Part shown: positions 7,205-14,283 of the stretch, piece by piece
How positions within the stretch are numbered: position 1 is the first letter of the stretch
Layout: the number at the start of each line of letters is the position of its first letter
DNA from: Thermohalobaculum sp039030715
Lineage (GTDB): Bacteria; Pseudomonadota; Alphaproteobacteria; Rhodobacterales; Rhodobacteraceae
DNA length: 36,412 bases
Assembly: GCA_039030715.1 (NCBI GenBank)
Contig: JBCCDU010000046.1
Span: 1 to 36,412 of the forward strand
Direction of reading: 5' to 3'
The notes under the pieces: model-generated
Told to the model about the DNA's origin: nothing
Database searches by the model: none
The model's input: the letters and a program-made list of their open reading frames with translations, nothing else
Program-made: the position numbers and the translations under genes

Positions 7205-7218
7205 GCGAAGCGCTTCGC
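7205..7218. promoter_or_regulatory. 14-base perfect palindrome in capsid-operon leader
   Basis: GCGAAGCGCTTCGC, 38 bases upstream of the protease ATG and followed on the minus strand by ATTTCT. The same palindrome, extended to 16 bases, lies in the leader of the lysis operon (18711-18726), just after the Mor gene. A terminator already closes the upstream operon here, so this copy is more likely a protein-binding site or late promoter element than a second terminator. Confidence 0.5.
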
Positions 7219-7341
7219 GGCACGTCCATCGGGGGATCGGGGTTTTGGCGGCGATCCTCGGTCAGATCGAAACGGGCGCCTGAGCGGCCCACTGAGCGCC
7301 ATCTCGCTCGAACCCTATCCTCACGCGTCGGACTGCGCCAC

Positions 7342-7370
7342 CCCGTTTAATTGGGGCTAATACCCGTTTA
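7342..7370 (-). repeat. paired TAAACGGG direct repeats upstream of capsid operon
   Basis: On the minus strand TAAACGGG occurs twice with starts 21 bases apart (7363-7370 and 7342-7349), two helical turns. An AT-rich segment with TATTAG lies between. They sit just after the terminator and before the protease leader, so they may be binding sites for a late activator. The function is inferred. The rest of 7219-7341 shows no gene. Confidence 0.35.
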
Positions 7371-7400
7371 AAAATCGAAATCCGCCCGATGGGGGGCGGA
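7368..7400 (-). terminator. Rho-independent terminator after gpF gene
   Basis: On the minus strand a 7-bp stem (TCCGCCC at 7400-7394 pairing with GGGCGGA at 7387-7381, 6-base loop) is followed by TTTCGATTTTTAAA. It lies about 60 bases beyond the gpF stop codon and separates the terminase-portal operon from the protease-capsid operon. Confidence 0.75.
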
Positions 7401-7460
7401 GCAACTGCAATCGGCGGCGGAAATCAGGGGAAAAAGGCCGAATTCGGCGCCAGTTCCGGG

Positions 7461-8207
7461 TCACGCGGGCTCGTGTCGCCGCACCCCCGGATTGTGTTCG
7501 AAGCCCGGATCGATCCCGAACGGGACCTGGACGGTTTCGCCGCGGCGCTCGTTCACGACCTCGCGGGTTTGCAGCAGCAGCTGCAGCCGTTCGTCGTCGG
7601 TAACGATCAGACCCTCGCGGCGCATCGTCCGAGCCGACACCTGGCGCACCAAGCATCCACAGCGCCAGCCGTTCGGCGGATAGTGTGTCAGCCAGAACGG
7701 GTGATCCACCGGCAGGGTCACCCCGTCGAAGGGCTCGTGCGCCGCGCGTTTGCTCGGGCGGTCGATCTGCACATAGGTGAGAAACGGCATCAGGCGTTTG
7801 TTGCGCTGGACGCGCGACCACCGTCCGGCCGCGTTCGCGCTGCGCAGGTTGGTGTCATAGATGATCCGCAGCCGCCGGGCCGATCCCAGCTGCGCCTCGA
7901 CGCGCTGTCCGGTCAGCGGATCTTCGACGATCCCCCGGCCCCACCATCCGAAGGCGCGCAGCTTGGGTTCCAGCTCTTGCTTGAACTGTTCGAACGGGAC
8001 GCCCTCCGCGATCGCCGTGTCCAGCGCCTCGCGGATCTCTGACAGGACATCGTCGCGCATCGCCTTGGCAACGGTGAACATGCGGGTGTGTTCGTCGGCC
8101 CAGACATCGCGCCAGCTGAACCGCGACAGCGCCGGCGCAAACCCTTTCTGGCGGAAGAACGCGATTGCCTCTTCGTTGGGCAGCGCTTCGAAATCCACCC
8201 GCGTCAT
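7461..8207 (-). CDS. head morphogenesis protein (Mu gpF/gp30-like)
   Basis: A 248-residue protein of the Mu gpF family, a minor head protein associated with the portal. Seen: the N-terminal segment AIAFFRQKGFAPALSRFSWRD, a central IIYDTNLRSANAAGRW motif (about residues 113-128) and the cysteine-containing block HPFWLTHYPPNGWRCGCLV (about residues 174-192), all conserved in the family. The start ATG at 8207 overlaps the stop of a 23-codon frame (ATGA). A longer frame extends to 8441, but the extra part is an Arg-rich shadow of the portal gene. A terminator follows the gene. Confidence 0.88.
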   Translation of the reverse strand: MTRVDFEALPNEEAIAFFRQKGFAPALSRFSWRDVWADEHTRMFTVAKAMRDDVLSEIREALDTAIAEGVPFEQFKQELEPKLRAFGWWGRGIVEDPLTGQRVEAQLGSARRLRIIYDTNLRSANAAGRWSRVQRNKRLMPFLTYVQIDRPSKRAAHEPFDGVTLPVDHPFWLTHYPPNGWRCGCLVRQVSARTMRREGLIVTDDERLQLLLQTREVVNERRGETVQVPFGIDPGFEHNPGVRRHEPA

Positions 8208-8275
8208 GGGGCGGCCTTGGCGATCAGCCAGACCAGACCGCCGAAGATCAGCAGCAGGATCACAACCTCGCTCAC
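8204..8275 (-). CDS. 23-residue single-span membrane peptide between portal and gpF genes
   Basis: A GTG start at 8275 overlaps the portal stop (GTGA) and its TGA overlaps the gpF start (ATGA), so the frame exactly fills the interval. The peptide, with GTG read as Met, begins MSEVVILLLIFGGLV and continues WLIAKAAP: one hydrophobic helix with a short charged start and a Lys near the end. Such stop/start fitting on both sides is the operon's normal junction style, which argues for translation. No family recognised. A lysis or membrane-associated role would be a guess. Confidence 0.5.
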   Translation of the reverse strand: MSEVVILLLIFGGLVWLIAKAAP

Positions 8276-9801
8276 GGCGTTTCCACCTCGACGTCGTCGC
8301 GCAGGGCCGCGCCCACCTCGCCGCCGATCCGTGCGGCGAATGCCGCCTGGGCCAGATGCTCGCGCAGCGGCTCCAGCGCGTCGTCCGACAGCTCGATCCC
8401 GTCGATCGCCGCGCGCAGCTCCTCGAAGCTACCGGCGCCATCGGCCGCGTCCACGATCGGGGCCAGCAGATCGGCCGCGGCCGTCGGGGCGGCGCCCGAG
8501 CTGATCAGACTGTCGACGAAAGCGGTCACCGCGTCCGGCTCTTCCTCGGCCATCTCCTCCGGGTCAGGTGCCTCGTTGGTCACCTCACCCGGCGTGCCGC
8601 CGGCGCCCGGCGCGCCCGGCACCATGGCGGTCGGCATGGTGGGCTTGAACTCGTAGCCCTCGCCATAGGTCTCGTCCATGCTGGACTGAGTGCGGCGCCA
8701 GCCCGCGCGGGCCAGCTTCTCGTCGCGCTCGGCCGTGGTGTCGAGGTCTTCCTGGTCTTCCATAATGCGCTTGATCTTCGGCGGCGTCGCCCGGTCACCG
8801 AAGTTCCACCAGGTCCACCACTCGGCCGGGCCGTTGTTGAAGCTGCCATCCAGCAGCTCGGCATCCGAGATCGCGACCTTGTCGGCGACATTCTCATGGA
8901 CTTCCGATTGCGACAGCGAGGCCCCGTCGTCGGTGGTCATGGTCTGGCTCAGCACAACCTTCGAGATCCACGCATCCAGTCGGCCGTCGATCTCTTTGAA
9001 ATCACCCCCTGCCGCCTTGGATGTCTGGAGATACTCAACCTCGACACCCTCGGGCACGATGAAGGCCGAGTCCTGTCGGATCGCGCGCAGCACCGCCAGC
9101 AGCTTATCCTGATCTTCGAGGGGCGTTCCCGGCGGGAACACGCCCTTGGCCGTCGGGGATGCGTACTTGTCGAGCGCGATCAGCCAGCTCTTGATCGCCT
9201 GTCGCTTGAAGTAGACGGGCCAGTAGAGAAGATGCGCCAGGCCCAGGCCATAGGGCTCGTCGCTGGTGTCCGATCCAGTGGTCATGACCCAGAACTTGGC
9301 GTCCGGCATCAGTTCCTCGCGACGGCCCTGCACCGCGCGCAGCATCAGCTCGCCATCGATGTTGAAGCCAAACCGGCGCGCACGGCGCACCCTGATCCCG
9401 TCGAAACTGATGCGGCCGTTTTCAGATCCCCACATGCACTCGGCCACGCCGTAGCCATAGAAGATGCCCCAATGCATCCGGCGGGTGATGGCGTTCCAGT
9501 CCAGCGCCTCCAACTCCTCCTTCAGCCGCTCGGCCGCTTCCTCGCTGGGCCCATCCTCAGCGCCCGGCTCGACCTCCCAGGGTTTCGAGACGACGGCATC
9601 GCGGCGCTGCTGCATCGTGGACCAGACCTGGCCGTCCATCCGGACATGGTCATAGAGCTTCAGGTCACCGCCCCGGCCCTTCAGGACCGGATCATGCGGC
9701 TCGCGGATCGCGTTCGCCCATTGGAGGATGAACTCGTCAGTATCGCGGGCCGCAGCGATCTCTTGCAGCACCGGGCCGTCGGGGATCTCGTCTTCGTTCA
9801 T
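8272..9801 (-). CDS. portal protein, DUF935 family (Mu gp29-like)
   Basis: A 509-residue portal protein forming the dodecameric DNA gate of the head. Family features: DGQVWSTMQQRRDAVVSKPW (about residues 56-75), MHWGIFYGYGVAECMW near residue 109, YGLGLAHLLYWPVYFKRQAIKSW near residues 184-206, and the DDGASLSQSEVHENVA block near residue 290. The last 110 residues are acidic and helical. The start at 9801 overlaps the stop of the preceding small gene (ATGA) and uses AAAGGACGTTCGAATG, a site duplicated upstream of that small gene. Confidence 0.92.
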   Translation of the reverse strand: MNEDEIPDGPVLQEIAAARDTDEFILQWANAIREPHDPVLKGRGGDLKLYDHVRMDGQVWSTMQQRRDAVVSKPWEVEPGAEDGPSEEAAERLKEELEALDWNAITRRMHWGIFYGYGVAECMWGSENGRISFDGIRVRRARRFGFNIDGELMLRAVQGRREELMPDAKFWVMTTGSDTSDEPYGLGLAHLLYWPVYFKRQAIKSWLIALDKYASPTAKGVFPPGTPLEDQDKLLAVLRAIRQDSAFIVPEGVEVEYLQTSKAAGGDFKEIDGRLDAWISKVVLSQTMTTDDGASLSQSEVHENVADKVAISDAELLDGSFNNGPAEWWTWWNFGDRATPPKIKRIMEDQEDLDTTAERDEKLARAGWRRTQSSMDETYGEGYEFKPTMPTAMVPGAPGAGGTPGEVTNEAPDPEEMAEEEPDAVTAFVDSLISSGAAPTAAADLLAPIVDAADGAGSFEELRAAIDGIELSDDALEPLREHLAQAAFAARIGGEVGAALRDDVEVETP

Positions 9802-9815
9802 TCGAACGTCCTTTC
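9793..9815 (-). repeat. 23-base direct repeat at portal start (copy 1)
   Basis: Identical to 10047-10069. Contains the ribosome site and start codon (AAAGGACGTTCGAATGAACG) of the portal gene. Similarity weakens but continues about 15 bases into both coding regions. Confidence 0.95.
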
Positions 9816-10055
9816 AGCGCTAAGGCGCCGCTCCAGCTGGGCGATGGTCTTTGCCTGCCGCGCGTTGCAGTTCATCAGGTCAACTCGTTCCTGACTATGT
9901 CGCTCCAATTGCATGATCCTCAGACACAGCGCGGTCATAGGGTCGTCGGTCAGATGACCAAATGCGGCGACCGCAGATCGAACCGTTTCATCGACATCAA
10001 CAAGCGGACTCTGCTTCGCGAGGATCGGCTGTTCGGGGGTTTCGTTTTCGTTCAT
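9798..10055 (-). CDS. 85-residue protein with duplicated portal-like start
   Basis: A small protein between the CxxCxGxG gene and the portal gene. Its first 12 residues (MNENETPEQPIL) resemble the portal N-terminus (MNEDEIPDGPVL), and 23 bases around the start are identical to those at the portal start. The rest (VDVDETVRSAVAAFGHLTD, then helical segments with IMQLERHSQERVDLM and IAQLERRLSAERTFE) looks like a short coiled-coil. No family recognised. The frame extends further upstream, but the duplicated ribosome site fixes ATG at 10055. Confidence 0.6.
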   Translation of the reverse strand: MNENETPEQPILAKQSPLVDVDETVRSAVAAFGHLTDDPMTALCLRIMQLERHSQERVDLMNCNARQAKTIAQLERRLSAERTFE

Positions 10056-10069
10056 TCGAACGTCCTTTC
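10047..10069 (-). repeat. 23-base direct repeat at start of 85-residue gene (copy 2)
   Basis: Exact copy of 9793-9815, carrying the ribosome site and start codon of the 85-residue gene. The pair suggests duplication of the portal initiation region when the small gene arose or was inserted. Confidence 0.95.
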
Positions 10070-10089
10070 GATCCGGATTGAAGCGGTGT

Positions 10090-10404
10090 TCAATACGGGC
10101 TGTTTGCTGGAACAGGTTGGCGTCCATCGCGGATGGCACACACGTCTGATGGCTTGATGCCCATTCGTAGCGCGCTCTCGATCACAAGCTCGCCGGTCGC
10201 TCGTCTCCGATCTTCCCAATCCCGCCCAGCGCACCAAGCCGCATAGCGCGCATGATCCCACTTCCCAGTCCCACCGCACTCTCCGCAACTTTCGTACTGA
10301 GGCTCAGTCCTCCTGCACCCCCCGATAGCTTGGTCATAGCCAAGGTTCGCAGACACGATTCCACCTCCCGCGCCTCTGCATCTTTGGCATGTGTGGTCGC
10401 CCAT
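10090..10404 (-). CDS. small CxxCxGxG zinc-finger-like protein
   Basis: A 104-residue protein with two DnaJ-type cysteine motifs: CQRCRGAGGG near residue 6 and CGECGGTGKW near residue 40, which together could bind one zinc ion. The C-terminal part (TGELVIESALRMGIKPSDVCAI) resembles a helical DNA- or protein-binding segment. ATG at 10404 follows GGGGAGGGATAG, a strong ribosome site that also includes the terminase stop codon. Its role is unknown; position suggests a packaging-linked or regulatory protein. Confidence 0.65.
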   Translation of the reverse strand: MGDHTCQRCRGAGGGIVSANLGYDQAIGGCRRTEPQYESCGECGGTGKWDHARYAAWCAGRDWEDRRRATGELVIESALRMGIKPSDVCAIRDGRQPVPANSPY

Positions 10405-12066
10405 CTATCCCTCCCCAAAGCCGCTGAAATCGATGCCGCTGGGCACCGTGTTGGCCCAGCCCGCGCCGACCTTGACCGGCTGCATCGTGTCGCCCTCGGC
10501 CGCTGCATACCCCTCGGCCTCCGGTGCCCTGGCGCCTGCGGTCGCGATCTCGGTGATCTTGGCCGGCTCGATCCCGGCCGCGTGTTCCATCAGCATTCCG
10601 GCGATGGCGGCGTCGGCGTGGCGCTTGCCGCCATCCTGGCCCGTGGTCTCGTGACCCTCGGGGATCTTCACAAGCCCGCCGATCCAAGCCAGGGCGCAGA
10701 TGTCCGAGACGATGTCGTCATCCGCCGGCAGCGTCATGGTCTGGTCCTCGATCGAGGTCACGATCTTGGCGCCATTCTCGCGGTACCAGGCGTTGTTCAA
10801 CATCACCTCGGTCACCCGCGTGCCGTACTTCACGCGCGCGGCCTCTGCCGTCTCCATGCCCAGGCCCGACGCATCGATCGAAGCCGACCACCGGCGCCCG
10901 GCCCGGTCGAAGATGAACCACAGCACCTGGCGCAGCTGATCGAACGGCAGGTTGCGCAGCTCGATGACGAACGCACATTCCCGCTTCAGGCCCGCGCCTA
11001 TCTGCGAGACGATTATCGAGGTGCCGTGGCCCTTGCGTGCGATGTCAGCCCCGATCGCCGTGCGCTTGTTGATGTCGATCCGTTCCAGGATCACCGGCGC
11101 CACATGCTCGCGCAGCCAGTCATCGACCTCGCGGCGGCGCGCATCTTCTGGCGCCTCGATGAATGATTTCTGCTTGGCGAGGCGCAGCACCGGAACGGCG
11201 CGATCCGTACAGGCTTCGACCTGGACGCGGGCCAGGGCCGATCCCTCGGCATCGCGGGGAATCGCGTCCAGCTCCTCGCGCATCCGGGACTCGTCGGTGT
11301 AGCCCTCGCGGATCGTCGCATACCATTCATCGAACGGTTGCGGATCCGGCACCATCAGGCAGTAGCGCTCATAGAGCCCGTTCTCGATCACCTCGTCGAA
11401 GGTGATCCGATGATGCGTCCACTTGGTCTTGCCGGCGACCGTCCGGATGACCAGATCGTTGAACGGGTTTAGGATCCCGTTGTGGGTCGAGATCACGCGG
11501 ATCTTGCCGCCCCAGATGGTCAGCGCCTGGGCCGCATCGATCACCTCGCCGACATCCTTGTGGAAAGCGGCCTCGTCGATCACGACGATCCCCTGAAGGC
11601 CGCGGATGTTCTCGGGCCGCGACGACAGCGCCACGATGCGATAGCCGCTGGCGAAGGTGATCCTGAAGGCGGAGATCTGGTTGGTCGAGCCGTCTTCCTT
11701 TAGATCGTCGAACAGGAATTCCTCGATAGAGGCCATCTGGCCAGCTACCACGCGGGCGAAGTGGGCGCAGTATCCGATGAACTCGCGGCCCTTGTCCTTG
11801 GTGTCGCCGATATAGAAGACGTTCGATCCGCCCTCTCCACGGGCGGTCGCCGCCGTGATCGTGTTGTCCAGCGCCTCGGCGAAGGTGAAGCCCGAGCGCC
11901 GGCACTTCTCGGCGATCTTCAGGGGCGACCGATCCTCCAGCCATTCCTTCTGATGCGACATCAGGATGCCCTCGGCCAGCGGGTCGAAATCCTCCGGCAG
12001 ATCAGCCTGCGTCGGCAGCAGGCCGTTGTCGATCAGCTGATCGATGGGCTGGACGGTGTCAGTCAT
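10405..12066 (-). CDS. terminase large subunit (Mu gp28-like)
   Basis: A 553-residue DNA-packaging motor. The ATPase part shows an arginine-rich, non-canonical Walker A (KCRRSGFTFAEA, about residues 54-65), a Walker B with catalytic Glu (GIVVIDEAAFH, about 159-169), a motif III-like RVISTHNG, and the nuclease part begins around TAIGADIARKG (about 335-345) with acidic residues further on (SASIDASG). This is the typical headful-type large terminase. ATG at 12066 overlaps the stop of the methyltransferase gene (ATGA). Confidence 0.92.
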   Translation of the reverse strand: MTDTVQPIDQLIDNGLLPTQADLPEDFDPLAEGILMSHQKEWLEDRSPLKIAEKCRRSGFTFAEALDNTITAATARGEGGSNVFYIGDTKDKGREFIGYCAHFARVVAGQMASIEEFLFDDLKEDGSTNQISAFRITFASGYRIVALSSRPENIRGLQGIVVIDEAAFHKDVGEVIDAAQALTIWGGKIRVISTHNGILNPFNDLVIRTVAGKTKWTHHRITFDEVIENGLYERYCLMVPDPQPFDEWYATIREGYTDESRMREELDAIPRDAEGSALARVQVEACTDRAVPVLRLAKQKSFIEAPEDARRREVDDWLREHVAPVILERIDINKRTAIGADIARKGHGTSIIVSQIGAGLKRECAFVIELRNLPFDQLRQVLWFIFDRAGRRWSASIDASGLGMETAEAARVKYGTRVTEVMLNNAWYRENGAKIVTSIEDQTMTLPADDDIVSDICALAWIGGLVKIPEGHETTGQDGGKRHADAAIAGMLMEHAAGIEPAKITEIATAGARAPEAEGYAAAEGDTMQPVKVGAGWANTVPSGIDFSGFGEG

Positions 12067-13106
12067 GGCATGACCTCGAACGACGCCTGGATGAACTCGG
12101 CAGCGACCTGCGGGACGATCGCGTTGCCGTACCCGCGCAGACGTCCCACACGGGCGGGATACCCATCAGCCAGCGGGAATGTTCCGGGCTCAACTGGCCG
12201 CCACTTTCCATCCCGGCAGAACAGCCAATCAGCAGCTGCCCATGGATCGTGAGGCGCGCCGGTCGATCGGGTGGAACCAACCCGGACACCGATTGCGGTG
12301 TCATTCGTGGCCGCCGCATTTGATTGCCCCGGTTCGTCGACATGTTCGGCGCGTCCGTCGCCGTGGCCGTTGGCCATCCCGCCAGATGAACAGCGGCACT
12401 GTTCAGCTGTTCGCCCTTCTCGCTGCCAGTCCTCAGTTGATAGCTTTCCGCATTCGCAAACCGGCTGTCTCGCGCAGCTGGGGTCGGCCAGGCCGCCGCT
12501 GCCGCGTCCGCGTTCAGATCCGCGCAGCCGTGCTTCGTTCCGTGTTTCGCTTTCTGCCCCTTGCCCCGGGCGCGAACGTCGTGGGCCTGCGGCGTCGTCC
12601 ACCCTTTGACCGACGAACCAGAGGCGTTGGCGGATGTGCGGCGCACCGACGCCCGCAGCGCCGATATCGGCGGCCCCAACGGCATATCCCACCGCTTCCA
12701 GGTCAGTGCGTACAGTCCCGAACCACGCCCGGCCAGCCTTGCTTGCAACCTGCTCTCCAAAGACGATTGCAGGGTCGCAGTGTTCGATGAGGTGAAACCA
12801 CGATGGCCATAGGTGCCGCTCGTCAGCACTCCCGCGGCCTTTGCCTGCCGCGCTGAAAGGCTGGCACGGACACGATCCAGTCCACACAGGGGTATCGTCG
12901 GAAACACCGGCCATTCGCAGGGATAGCGACCAGAGGCCGATCCCGGCGAAGAAGTGGCATTGCGTGAACCCGCGCAGGTCATCGGGTTTCACATCCCGAA
13001 TGTCGCGGGTGTCCACTTCGCCAGGCGCGATGTGCCCGGCCGCGATCAGATTGCGCAGCCACTCCACCGCGAACGGTTCGATTTCGTTGTAGTAGGCGCC
13101 CCCCAT
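12063..13106 (-). CDS. DNA cytosine-5 methyltransferase
   Basis: A 347-residue C5 methyltransferase: motif I (HFFAGIGLWSLSLRMAG, about residues 52-68), catalytic motif IV (SCPCQPFSAAGKGRG, with the Pro-Cys nucleophile near residue 81), motif VI-like FGEQV, motif VIII (APHIRQRLWFVG) and C-terminal motifs IX-X (GYGNAIVPQVAAEFI). A Gly/Arg/Asp-rich variable region of about 100 residues replaces the target-recognition domain. It likely methylates phage DNA against restriction. GTG at 13112 is an alternative start to ATG at 13106. A long second frame (12059-12982) overlaps it; see findings. Confidence 0.88.
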   Translation of the reverse strand: MGGAYYNEIEPFAVEWLRNLIAAGHIAPGEVDTRDIRDVKPDDLRGFTQCHFFAGIGLWSLSLRMAGVSDDTPVWTGSCPCQPFSAAGKGRGSADERHLWPSWFHLIEHCDPAIVFGEQVASKAGRAWFGTVRTDLEAVGYAVGAADIGAAGVGAPHIRQRLWFVGQRVDDAAGPRRSRPGQGAESETRNEARLRGSERGRGSGGLADPSCARQPVCECGKLSTEDWQREGRTAEQCRCSSGGMANGHGDGRAEHVDEPGQSNAAATNDTAIGVRVGSTRSTGAPHDPWAAADWLFCRDGKWRPVEPGTFPLADGYPARVGRLRGYGNAIVPQVAAEFIQASFEVMP

Positions 13107-13161
13107 AGTCACCGCTCATCACCCGCACCCCACTTGAGCTGTTTGAAGCTGTAAGCAACCA

Positions 13162-13398
13162 TCACGACACCTTCGGAAGGCGGGTCAGATCGACCTCGGC
13201 AATGGGCTCCACTTCGGCAACCAGATCGTCCAGCGCCTGGTCCAGATCGATCTCGGAATGACGCACAATGGTCGCGAAGCTATGCAGCGCGATTGCATAG
13301 GCGGCTTCCTTCGGCCGCCGCATGTCCTTCGACAATGCCGTGATCTGGCGCAACACGCTGACGGTTTCGTCGGCGATGTCGATAAACCTAGACGTCAT
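13162..13398 (-). CDS. 78-residue hypothetical protein
   Basis: A small, mainly helical acidic protein. It begins with MTSRFIDIADETVSVLRQI and continues with a RRPKEAAYAIALHSFATIV helix and an acidic DDLVAEVEPIAEVD tail. GAGGACCGCTGAA precedes the ATG at 13398, 13 bases after the stop of the PAPS-reductase-like gene. It belongs to the modification cargo block by position. No family recognised. About 50 bases without a gene separate it from the methyltransferase. Confidence 0.6.
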   Translation of the reverse strand: MTSRFIDIADETVSVLRQITALSKDMRRPKEAAYAIALHSFATIVRHSEIDLDQALDDLVAEVEPIAEVDLTRLPKVS

Positions 13399-13410
13399 TT
13401 CAGCGGTCCT

Positions 13411-14187
13411 CTATGCGGCCATGTTGAACAAAGGAAGATCAGAGCCCTCGACGCGCTCGCGCAGTGACTTGCCGTTGAACATCGTCCAGCCTGTCTCTGC
13501 CTCCAGATCGCAATAGGCTTGGTAGAGATCGGGTCTCTGCCTTGCTCCGTGGCGCAAATCGTTCTCGCAGCCCATAATGCAGAACACGCACGATAGGCGC
13601 TGGTTCTCAGAGTATGCCCAGAAAGGCTGTTGTCCGGACTGGCCAATGATCCAGAAGACGTTCTTTGTCGTCAGGTGATGGATCGGAAGGTACTCGTACA
13701 CCTCGCGGCCAGCCACGCTCAGGGATTTGTTGAGCGACAGAGGGTGTCTCTTCGCCCGGTTCGGACTTTCCTCTGCGCGGAGGCCTGTGCAGTTGAGCGC
13801 TAGCTTGGCTCCGCGTGCTTTCATGTCCCGACGAATAAATTTGTGGATCGGGCCGCGCTTAAGATCGCTTGTGCATTGGCGGGTTGCGCTGGACGGCCAA
13901 GCTGGGACATCTGGTCGCGTGCGAGCACGATGGCGCACCATCTCGAAGAATGTCTTCCCGGCTCGAACGACATTCAAGTCGTGGCAAATCGTGTTCCGGA
14001 TGTGATCCTGGACACCTTCCCACTCGACCTCACCCAAGTCGGCGTGAACTACCACGATTTGCTCAAGTGGCACTAGTCGGCATAGCGCGATGTACATGGC
14101 TTGGCTGTCTTTTCCGCCGCTGTGTGAGCAGTAGAAGATAGCCCCCTGTGCTGCCAGCTTCTGTGTTGTCTCCCGCTCCAAAATCAT
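13411..14187 (-). CDS. PAPS-reductase / DndC-like PP-loop protein
   Basis: A 258-residue protein with a PP-loop (FYCSHSGGKDSQAMY, about residues 18-32), the mark of adenylating enzymes such as PAPS reductase, ATP sulfurylase and DndC. Further on come HADLGEVEWEG, TRQCTSDLKRGPIHKF and a cysteine cluster (LSCVFCIMGCEN, about residues 200-211) that could hold a metal or Fe-S cluster. Phages often carry such enzymes near DNA-modification genes, and a role in sulfur or other base modification is possible but unproven. ATG at 14187 is chosen because a small gene ends 2 bases upstream; a GTG at 14229 is the alternative. Confidence 0.75.
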   Translation of the reverse strand: MILERETTQKLAAQGAIFYCSHSGGKDSQAMYIALCRLVPLEQIVVVHADLGEVEWEGVQDHIRNTICHDLNVVRAGKTFFEMVRHRARTRPDVPAWPSSATRQCTSDLKRGPIHKFIRRDMKARGAKLALNCTGLRAEESPNRAKRHPLSLNKSLSVAGREVYEYLPIHHLTTKNVFWIIGQSGQQPFWAYSENQRLSCVFCIMGCENDLRHGARQRPDLYQAYCDLEAETGWTMFNGKSLRERVEGSDLPLFNMAA

Positions 14188-14189
14188 CG

Positions 14190-14282
14190 CTACTGGTCCA
14201 TCCGAAGGCGCAGCTTCACCGCCAGCCACAACAACAGGCCCATCAGCCAGCGACCCGGCGAAACCCGGTTTCGGTCTGCCAT
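14190..14282 (-). CDS. 30-residue membrane-type peptide
   Basis: ATG at 14282 lies one base from the stop of the ParB-like gene, and the TAG ends two bases before the PP-loop protein start. The peptide has a basic start (MADRNRVSPGRW), a hydrophobic core LMGLLLWLAVKL and a basic end, resembling a single-span or amphipathic membrane peptide. The tight fit between neighbours supports translation. No family recognised. It also overlaps the alternative GTG start of the next gene. Confidence 0.4.
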   Translation of the reverse strand: MADRNRVSPGRWLMGLLLWLAVKLRLRMDQ

Positions 14283-14283
14283 C

